Of a stretch of 19,672 bases of DNA, positions 14,690 to 19,672 are shown in pieces. The stretch's first letter is position 1, and each line of letters begins with the position of its first letter. Below the pieces are notes generated by a model. That model was not told the DNA's origin, ran no database searches, and was given only the letters and a program-made list of their open reading frames with translations. This stretch comes from Deltaproteobacteria bacterium (GTDB lineage Bacteria; UBA10199; SBBF01): NCBI GenBank assembly GCA_016207765.1, contig JACQOY010000126.1, forward strand, positions 1 to 19,672, given 5' to 3'. Made by a program: the position numbers and the translations under genes.

Positions 14690-15766
14690 ATGCTCTATCA
14701 TCTTCTCTACCCTTTGCGTGACGACTTCGGACTGTTCAACGTCCTCAAGTACCTCACGTTTCGCACCTTTGCCGCCCTGCTGACCGCGCTTTTGGTCTAT
14801 TTTTTCTTCGGTCGGCGATGGATCGGCTATCTGAGGGCGAAGTCGATGAATCAGACCATCCGCACCGATGGTCCGCAAACCCATCTGGGAAAGAAGGGAA
14901 CACCGACAATGGGTGGGGTTCTGATTGTCGGGGCGGTTGCCTTGTCGGTTTTTCTCTGGGGGGATTTGACCAACGCTTTTGTCCGGGTCTGTCTTTTTGT
15001 TTTTGGGGCCATGGCGGCGATCGGTTTTGTGGACGACTACCGCAAAGTGATCAAAAAAAATCCCCACGGTTTTCCGGGAAGGTACAAGATTATTCTGGAA
15101 GTGGTCATCTGTCTGGCGGCGGCGCTCTGGCTTTACGGCTATGTCGGGCTCGATACGAAACTTCATTTTCCCTTCTTCAAGGAGCTTCAGCCCGATCTCT
15201 CTTTCGGCTATCTCTACCTCGCCATTCTTGTGGTGGCGGGGACTGCTAACGCCGTGAACCTGACAGACGGCCTCGACGGCCTGGTTTCGGTTCCGGCGAT
15301 GACCGCCTTTATCACGTATGGCTTGTTTGTCTACATTGTGGGCAATTCGGTCATTGCGGGATATCTGCAGGTTGCCTATGTGAGCGATGCCGGGGAAACA
15401 GCAGTGCTTTGCGGGGCGGTGGTGGGGGCCTGTCTCGGGTTCCTCTGGCACAACACCTATCCGGCGGAAATTTTCATGGGGGATGTGGGGGCGCTTGGGC
15501 TGGGGGGGCTTCTTGGAACGGTGGCGCTGATCACCAAGCAGGAGCTTTTGCTGATTGTCATCGGCGGGATTTTTGTTTTGGAGACCCTCTCAGTGATCAC
15601 ACAGGTGATTTCGTTCAAGCTGACCGGAAAGAGAATTTTCAAAATGGCGCCGTTGCATCATCACTTTGAACTCAAAGGGTGGAAGGAACCGAAGATCATT
15701 GTGCGGTTCTGGATCATCTCGTTTATTCTGGCGCTGTTGTCGCTGGCAACGCTGAAATTGAGGTAG
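14690..15766 (+). CDS. mraY: Phospho-MurNAc-pentapeptide transferase (lipid I synthase)
   Basis: This is a 358-residue polytopic membrane enzyme with about ten membrane segments. It transfers phospho-MurNAc-pentapeptide from UDP to undecaprenyl phosphate on the cytoplasmic face. Diagnostic motifs include GPQTHLGKKGTPTMGG (61-76), Asp115-Asp116 in FVDDYRK, NAVNLTDGLDGL with Asp193, Asp265 in FMGDVGALGLGG, and the His cluster APLHHHFELKGW (320-331). These catalytic aspartates correspond to E. coli 115, 116, 192 and 267. The ATG directly follows the murF stop. The next gene is 101 nt downstream, a gap filled by a long inverted repeat, making this the loosest junction in the operon after the rsmH leader. 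Confidence 0.98.
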   Translation: MLYHLLYPLRDDFGLFNVLKYLTFRTFAALLTALLVYFFFGRRWIGYLRAKSMNQTIRTDGPQTHLGKKGTPTMGGVLIVGAVALSVFLWGDLTNAFVRVCLFVFGAMAAIGFVDDYRKVIKKNPHGFPGRYKIILEVVICLAAALWLYGYVGLDTKLHFPFFKELQPDLSFGYLYLAILVVAGTANAVNLTDGLDGLVSVPAMTAFITYGLFVYIVGNSVIAGYLQVAYVSDAGETAVLCGAVVGACLGFLWHNTYPAEIFMGDVGALGLGGLLGTVALITKQELLLIVIGGIFVLETLSVITQVISFKLTGKRIFKMAPLHHHFELKGWKEPKIIVRFWIISFILALLSLATLKLR

Positions 15767-15772
15767 AAAGTT

Positions 15773-15862
15773 CCTCCCCTTTGTAAGGGGAGGTCAGGAG
15801 GGGTAGAGACCGGATTGGTGCTCTCTACCTCCCCCGGCCCCTCCTTACAAAGGAGGGGAGGG
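15773..15862. repeat. Long inverted repeat between mraY and murD, covers murD ribosome-binding site
   Basis: C-rich then G-rich arms of about 40 nt begin CCTCCCCTTTGTAAGGGGAG and end ACAAAGGAGGGGAGG, pairing with a few gaps around a short loop near 15812-15820. The murD Shine-Dalgarno (GGAG at 15857-15860, 7 nt before the ATG) is inside the right arm, so a folded transcript would hide it. Related sequences lie at 16762-16813 and 19641 to the window end. Confidence 0.85.
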
Positions 15863-15867
15863 TTTGG

Positions 15868-17409
15868 ATGACATACGAATTGCCGAAAGGAAAATATCTC
15901 GTTGTCGGCCTCGGCATTACCGGAGAGGTGTTGATCGATTTTTTGCTTGAACGGGGGATGACGGTCGCCGCTTACGAGGAACTCTCCGATGAAAATTTCA
16001 GGAAGACAAAAGAAAAGTGCGCGGGGAAGAACGGCATCGAATTTTATTTCGGGGCCCTTCCCGCAAAGGTCTTTGAGAATTTGAAAGGTGTTTTTGTCAG
16101 TCCGGGGGTTCCGCTGACCCGGCCGTGGAACGATGAGGCCAAAAAGAGATCAATTCCGGTCATTGGTGAACTGGAATTGGCCTCCTGGTATCTTCAGGGG
16201 AAAATCATAGCCGTTACGGGGACGAATGGGAAATCAACAACCGTATCGCTATTGCATGAGATCCTGAAGACGGGGGGATTCTCTTCGAGCCTTAAAGGAA
16301 ACATCGGTTCTCCACTTTTAACCGCGGTCGGCGAACCCCCCCGGGTTTTTTGTATGGCTCCGCAGAAACTGGATGCGCCAATAACATCTGACTCACGGTG
16401 TTTGGCCGCAGGCGGAAACAGACAAAAGTATTATGTAGTTGAGGCAAGTTCGTACCAGCTCGAGACGATTGGGCATTTTCATCCGGTGATTTCGGTGGTG
16501 TTGAACGTGACGGCCGATCATCTCGAGCGTTATGCGGACATGGAGGCGTACGCTGGAGCCAAGGCGCGCATTTTCATGAATCAGATTAGCGGGGATTTTT
16601 TCATCTACAACGCCGATGACATGTACTGCGCAAGAATGGCGCGCGAGGCGCCGTGCAAGGCCATTCCTTTCAGCCTGGTCAACCCTTCGGCTTTGCTCAG
16701 GGCAGGTCGTTTTGACGAAGGGGGATTCATCGACGGGGATGAAATCGTGATTCGAACGAACACCCTCCCCCCTTCCCCCCTCCCCTCGAGGGAGGGGGTG
16801 AGGGGGAGGGGGTCTTCGATAAAGGAAATGCGGTTTTCCCTTTCCGAATGTTCCCTTCAAGGGCTCCACAACCAGGAAAATATGCTGGCCGCTATTCTGG
16901 CGGCCTCCATCGTCGGGGTTGATTCGGCGGCCATCACCTCGGCGCTTAAAGATTTCAAGTCGCTCCGCCATCGGCTGGAAGCAGTCGGGACGTTGCGAGG
17001 CATCCGGTTTTATGACGATTCCAAAGGGACCAACGTCGGCGCGGTAGTGATGTCTCTGGCCTCGTTCGCCGGTGGCGCCGCCACTGAAAAAAATGTGATC
17101 CTTCTGTTGGGAGGGCGTGACAAGGGGGGCGATTATGGGCCGCTCATCCCCCTGATCCGGGGCAAGGTGAAAGCGGTGATTGTTTTGGGGGAGGCGCGGG
17201 AAAAAATTGCAAGGGCCCTGGAAGGGGTGAAACCGGTCCACCGGACAACGACCATGAAAGAAGCGGTGGAGAAAAGTTTTGAAATAGGCTCTGCGGGGGA
17301 TGTGGTTCTTTTGTCCCCCGCCTGTTCAAGCTTCGATCAATACAAAAACTACGCCGAACGCGGAGACGACTTTAAAAAATGGGTTTTCCATTTTGGCGAA
17401 AAAAAATAG
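15868..17409 (+). CDS. murD: UDP-MurNAc-L-alanine--D-glutamate ligase, with two internal insertions
   Basis: The product is 513 residues, against roughly 440-450 for typical MurD. It adds D-Glu to UDP-MurNAc-L-Ala. Seen motifs are the N-terminal LVVGLGITG, the P-loop AVTGTNGKSTT (115-125), LKGNIGSPLL, VEASSYQLE (191-199), His218 in TADHLERY, probable carbamylated Lys232 in AGAKARIF, LQGLHNQENMLAA, LRHRLEAV, DDSKGTN, LLLGGRDKGGDY and LLSPACSSFDQYKNY. Two extra stretches account for much of the excess: about 157-187, between the GNIG loop and the SSYQLE strand, and about 298-316, in a loop before the HNQEN motif. The second is encoded by a palindromic repeat. All catalytic motifs survive. Its Shine-Dalgarno lies in an inverted repeat. 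The 3' end overlaps ftsW by 31 nt. Confidence 0.95.
   Translation: MTYELPKGKYLVVGLGITGEVLIDFLLERGMTVAAYEELSDENFRKTKEKCAGKNGIEFYFGALPAKVFENLKGVFVSPGVPLTRPWNDEAKKRSIPVIGELELASWYLQGKIIAVTGTNGKSTTVSLLHEILKTGGFSSSLKGNIGSPLLTAVGEPPRVFCMAPQKLDAPITSDSRCLAAGGNRQKYYVVEASSYQLETIGHFHPVISVVLNVTADHLERYADMEAYAGAKARIFMNQISGDFFIYNADDMYCARMAREAPCKAIPFSLVNPSALLRAGRFDEGGFIDGDEIVIRTNTLPPSPLPSREGVRGRGSSIKEMRFSLSECSLQGLHNQENMLAAILAASIVGVDSAAITSALKDFKSLRHRLEAVGTLRGIRFYDDSKGTNVGAVVMSLASFAGGAATEKNVILLLGGRDKGGDYGPLIPLIRGKVKAVIVLGEAREKIARALEGVKPVHRTTTMKEAVEKSFEIGSAGDVVLLSPACSSFDQYKNYAERGDDFKKWVFHFGEKK
16336..16428 (+). other. Unexplained in-frame insertion in murD
   Basis: About 31 codons separate SPLLTAVG from YYVVEASSYQLE, where typical MurD has only a few residues. 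The peptide (EPPRVFCMAPQKLDAPITSD and on to NRQK) is unlike any MurD segment I know. It begins in a run of C (CCCCCCCGGG). I saw no clear palindrome, so its origin is open: a decayed mobile sequence, or a lineage-specific loop. Confidence 0.5.
16762..16813. repeat. C-rich/G-rich palindrome in frame inside murD
   Basis: The palindrome is centred on CTCGAG (16785-16790), with a left arm of C-rich TCCCCTC units and a right arm of GAGGGGG units. It is translated as LPPSPLPSREGVRGRG. The 3' half of murG carries nearly the same core at 19640-19672, differing by two single-base indels and one substitution. Confidence 0.85.
17068..17086. repeat. Short palindrome in murD similar to one in murF
   Basis: GCCGGTGGC-G-CCGCCACTG is nearly self-complementary and matches 17 of 19 positions with murF 13608-13626. 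It encodes AGGAAT in a MurD loop without an obvious length increase, so shared codon bias remains a possible explanation. Confidence 0.35.
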
Positions 17410-18536
17410 AAGAGGAAGAGGGTGAGAAGGCGAAGAAGGAATACCGTCCCTTCGATGTTTATCTCCTTTTTGTGACCCTTCTTTTGGTATTTGTCGGGCT
17501 GGTCATGGTTTTTTCGTCCAGTGCGGTGCTGGCCAAGGAGCGGTATCAGGACGGTTACTTTTTCCTCAAAAAGGAGATCCTGTTTGTTTTTATCGGCCTT
17601 GCGGCGATGATGGCCGCAAAAAAAATTTCCTACCGAATTTACTGGAAATGCACCTACTGGTTTTTGCTTCTCTCCCTTGTTCCGATGATCCTCGTTCTTT
17701 TTGTCGGCATCGGGGGGGGGCAGGAGGAGGTGAGAAGGTGGCTTAGACTCGGCCCTTTCACGTTTCAGCCGTCCGAACCGGTCAAGCTGGCCGTGATTAT
17801 CTTTGTGTCCTATGCGCTGGCCAAAAAGGGGGACAAGATAAGGAGTTTCACCAGGGGATTTTTGCCGGTTGTCGCCGTGAGCGGCGTCTATATCGGCCTG
17901 ATCCTTCTTCAAAAAGACCTGGGAAGTGCCTTTACTCTCGGCATGATCGTGTTTCTCATGCTTTTTATCTCGGGAACGCGATTGAGTTTTTTGATCGGTT
18001 CGGTGCTGGTTTCGGTGCCGATTCTCTACTATCTTCTCTTTTCAGTGGAGTTCCGGCGCCAGCGAATGCTGGCTTTTTTGGATCCCTGGAAATATCAACT
18101 CGGCACCGGTTTTCAGATCATCCAGTCGTTTGTCGCCTTTCAGTCGGGGGGCTTGACCGGTGTCGGGCTGGGGGAGGGGAAGCAAAAATTGTTTTACCTT
18201 CCGGAGGCGCACACCGACTTTATTTTTTCGGTGGTGGGCGAGGAACTGGGGCTTCTGGGGGTGATGGGGGTTGTGGTCCTTTTCACCATTTTTATTTTTA
18301 GGGGGCTTCTTGTCACTTTTCGAACAAAAGACCTCTTTGGGATGTACCTGGCCTTCGGCCTTACCTGTCTCATTGGCCTTCAGGCCTTTGTGAATATCGG
18401 CGTGGTGATGGGCCTTTTGCCCACAAAGGGCTTGCCGCTCCCTTTCATCAGTTACGGGGGGACCTCGCTTGTCACCTGTCTGATGGCGGTCGGCATTTTG
18501 TTGAATGTATCGACGGATGCGGGAGAGGAATTCTGA
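17379..18536 (+). CDS. ftsW: Septal peptidoglycan glycosyltransferase FtsW (SEDS family)
   Basis: This is a 385-residue SEDS membrane protein with about ten membrane segments, acting as lipid II polymerase with FtsI at the septum. A charged cytoplasmic start (MGFPFWRKKIEEEEGEKAKK) precedes the first membrane helix. Motifs are RRWLRLGPFTFQPSEPVKLA (119-138), LLQKDLGSA, QRMLAFLDPWKYQLGTGFQ, the essential Asp280 in EAHTDFIFSVVGEELG, and PTKGLPLPFISYGGTS near the end. The gene starts 31 nt inside murD, a real overlap because the ATG at 17379 precedes the charged N-terminus and no later start keeps it. FtsW rather than RodA is favoured by its position between murD and murG. Confidence 0.96.
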   Translation: MGFPFWRKKIEEEEGEKAKKEYRPFDVYLLFVTLLLVFVGLVMVFSSSAVLAKERYQDGYFFLKKEILFVFIGLAAMMAAKKISYRIYWKCTYWFLLLSLVPMILVLFVGIGGGQEEVRRWLRLGPFTFQPSEPVKLAVIIFVSYALAKKGDKIRSFTRGFLPVVAVSGVYIGLILLQKDLGSAFTLGMIVFLMLFISGTRLSFLIGSVLVSVPILYYLLFSVEFRRQRMLAFLDPWKYQLGTGFQIIQSFVAFQSGGLTGVGLGEGKQKLFYLPEAHTDFIFSVVGEELGLLGVMGVVVLFTIFIFRGLLVTFRTKDLFGMYLAFGLTCLIGLQAFVNIGVVMGLLPTKGLPLPFISYGGTSLVTCLMAVGILLNVSTDAGEEF

Positions 18537-18538
18537 AG

Positions 18539-18561
18539 CGTGGATCGTGAATCGTGGATCG
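18539..18561. repeat. Short tandem direct repeat in the ftsW-murG gap
   Basis: CGTGGATCG occurs at 18539-18547 and 18553-18561, a 14-nt period with TGAAT between. It fills most of the 31-nt gap, and no clear Shine-Dalgarno for murG is left. Confidence 0.55.
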
Positions 18562-18567
18562 AATGAA

Positions 18568-19672
18568 ATGAAACTTATCGTTGCCGGAGGAGGAACAGGC
18601 GGGCATTTGTTTTCCGGGTTGGCGGTTGCCGAGGAATGGGTTTCCCGCGGTTTTGAGGTGCTTTTTGTCGGAACGCCGAAGGGGCTTGAAAAAGACCTGG
18701 TTCCAAGATTTGGTTATCGGCTCGAATTGATCAACGTATTGTCCCTTAAGGGGAGCGGATTTTTTTTGAAGTTGAAAACGCTGGCCGGTGTTCCCCGGGC
18801 GCTCGTCAAAAGCCGCCGCCTTTTGAAAAAGGAAAAACCCGATCTGGTTTTGGGAATCGGTGGTTATGCATCGGGGCCAATGGTCGTAGCGGCGAAACTC
18901 AAGGGAATTCCCACGGCGGTGATTGATCAGAATTCGGTGCCGGGGCTCACCAACCGGTGGCTGGGAAAATGGGTTGACCGGGTCTTTCTGATGTTTGAGG
19001 AATCGGCCTCCTGGTTTGGGCCGGAAAAAGTGCGCATCACCGGAAATCCGGTGTTGAAAAAATTAAAAAAGGAGGCCTTGGGGCAAGGGAACCCAAGGGA
19101 TATTTTGCTGATTTGCGGCGGATCGCAGGGAGCGCACGCGATCAATGAAAAATTTATCCAGGTTGTGGGGGATATCCGGCAAAAATATCCCGATCTGAAG
19201 ATCGTTCACCAGACCGGGGCCGCAGATTACGAGTGGGTGTCAAAAGAAATGCGGGAAAAAAGAATCGAGGCGGTTGTGGCCCCGTTTTTTGACAATCTTC
19301 AGGATTATTACCGGCGGGCCAAACTGGTCGTCGCGCGGGCGGGAGCGGGGACGCTGACGGAACTCGCGCTGTTCGGGGTTCCATCGATCTTGATCCCCTA
19401 TCCGTTCGCGGCGGATGAACATCAAAAGAAAAACGCCGATATTTTCGTCAGGCATGGAGGGGCGGAGATGATTTTGCAGAGAGATTTGACCCCCCATGGG
19501 CTGGCGGAAAAAATCGAGGCGTTCTTGACCGATCCGGAAAGGCTGAAAGAGATGTCGCGAAAGGCGCGAAGCCTGGCAAAACCGGATGCGGCGAAAAAAA
19601 TTGTGGATGAATTAATGTTCTTGGCAAAAGCAGTCCAAATTCCCCCCTCCCTCGAGGGGAGGGGGTCAGGGG
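18568..19672 (+). CDS. murG: Lipid II synthase MurG, 3' end beyond window
   Basis: The ATG at 18568 opens MKLIVAGGGTGGHLFSGLAV, the glycine-rich N-terminal loop of MurG (GGGTGGH, 7-13). It continues open to the window end (368 codons), so the stop is not seen. MurG transfers GlcNAc from UDP-GlcNAc to lipid I on the inner membrane face. Other motifs are GIGGYASGPMV (97-105), DQNSVPGLTNR, TGNPV, GGSQGA (184-189), HQTG, ARAGAGTLTEL (256-266) and the PFAADEHQKKNA segment. The enzyme domain should end near residue 352; residues 353-368 are translated from a C-rich/G-rich repeat (IPPSLEGRGSG). The nearby ATG at 18563 meets a stop at once. The start lacks a strong Shine-Dalgarno. Confidence 0.96.
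   Translation, partial: MKLIVAGGGTGGHLFSGLAVAEEWVSRGFEVLFVGTPKGLEKDLVPRFGYRLELINVLSLKGSGFFLKLKTLAGVPRALVKSRRLLKKEKPDLVLGIGGYASGPMVVAAKLKGIPTAVIDQNSVPGLTNRWLGKWVDRVFLMFEESASWFGPEKVRITGNPVLKKLKKEALGQGNPRDILLICGGSQGAHAINEKFIQVVGDIRQKYPDLKIVHQTGAADYEWVSKEMREKRIEAVVAPFFDNLQDYYRRAKLVVARAGAGTLTELALFGVPSILIPYPFAADEHQKKNADIFVRHGGAEMILQRDLTPHGLAEKIEAFLTDPERLKEMSRKARSLAKPDAAKKIVDELMFLAKAVQIPPSLEGRGSG
19641..19672. repeat. C-rich/G-rich palindrome at the 3' end of murG, cut by window end
   Basis: A TCCCCCCTCC...GGGGAGGGGG arrangement around CTCGAG (19651-19656) closely matches the element inside murD at 16773-16806. It is in frame with murG and appears to extend or terminate the protein. Confidence 0.8.

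Noticed and set aside
16393..17241. Long minus-strand open frames within the operon (16393-17241, 13544-14452, 14621-15451)
   Set aside because: They lie antisense to murD, murF and mraY, have no recognisable domains, and their translations are rich in Arg, His and Pro as expected for shadows of GC-rich genes.
3008..19672. CRISPR array or defence system
   Set aside because: The repeats are palindromic, irregularly spaced and mostly inside genes; no spacers and no cas or nuclease genes are present.

Overview
The window carries most of a dcw (division and cell wall) cluster from a Gram-negative bacterium, preceded by about 8 kb of cell-envelope and accessory genes. The MurE-type ligase has the DNPR motif of meso-diaminopimelate-adding enzymes. 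There are lipobox signal peptides, an RlpA-like protein and a probable sigma-54 promoter. Together with an acyl-CoA-binding protein and a VIT/VWA protein, this suggests a deltaproteobacterial-type (Desulfobacterota/Myxococcota/Bdellovibrionota-like) environmental genome. That placement is an inference from gene content; no rRNA or taxonomic marker was compared.

Layout. Positions 3-437 hold the 3' end of an rlpA-like gene, convergent with and overlapping a minus-strand acyl-CoA-binding protein gene (434-691). A secreted VIT/VWA protein (815-3262) follows, convergent with a small acidic lipoprotein gene (3268-3687, minus). The divergent intergenic region 3688-3929 holds a 67-nt imperfect inverted repeat and, just before the next gene, a near-consensus -24/-12 (sigma-54) element. 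The large lipoprotein gene (3930-6791) looks as if it encodes a TIM-barrel glycosidase-like domain, but it is not a family I recognise. An arylamine N-acetyltransferase-like gene (6836-7678) follows in the same direction.

The intergenic region 7679-7938 has a sigma-70-like promoter and tandem AAAGTGG-type boxes typical of MraZ operators. It leads into a tightly packed plus-strand operon: mraZ, a STAS-domain gene, rsmH, ftsL, ftsI, murE, murF, mraY, murD, ftsW and murG. The murG gene runs off the window end. Most junctions overlap or abut, which implies coupled translation. The products build the UDP-MurNAc-pentapeptide (MurE, MurF, MurD), convert it to lipid I and II (MraY, MurG), and polymerise and crosslink it at the septum (FtsW, FtsI, with FtsL in the divisome). 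RsmH methylates 16S rRNA and MraZ is the local repressor. The STAS gene is not a usual cluster member.

The most unusual feature is a set of small palindromic elements scattered through this otherwise conservative cluster. One family has GTAGGGGCG-type ends and a variable, self-complementary core. It lies in frame inside the VIT/VWA gene and murF, and it supplies the ftsL stop codon. A second C-rich/G-rich family lies before murD, in frame inside murD and at the 3' end of murG. Shorter palindromes occur in murF, murD, the VIT/VWA gene and the rsmH leader. Essential cell-wall enzymes here therefore carry repeat-encoded peptide insertions.
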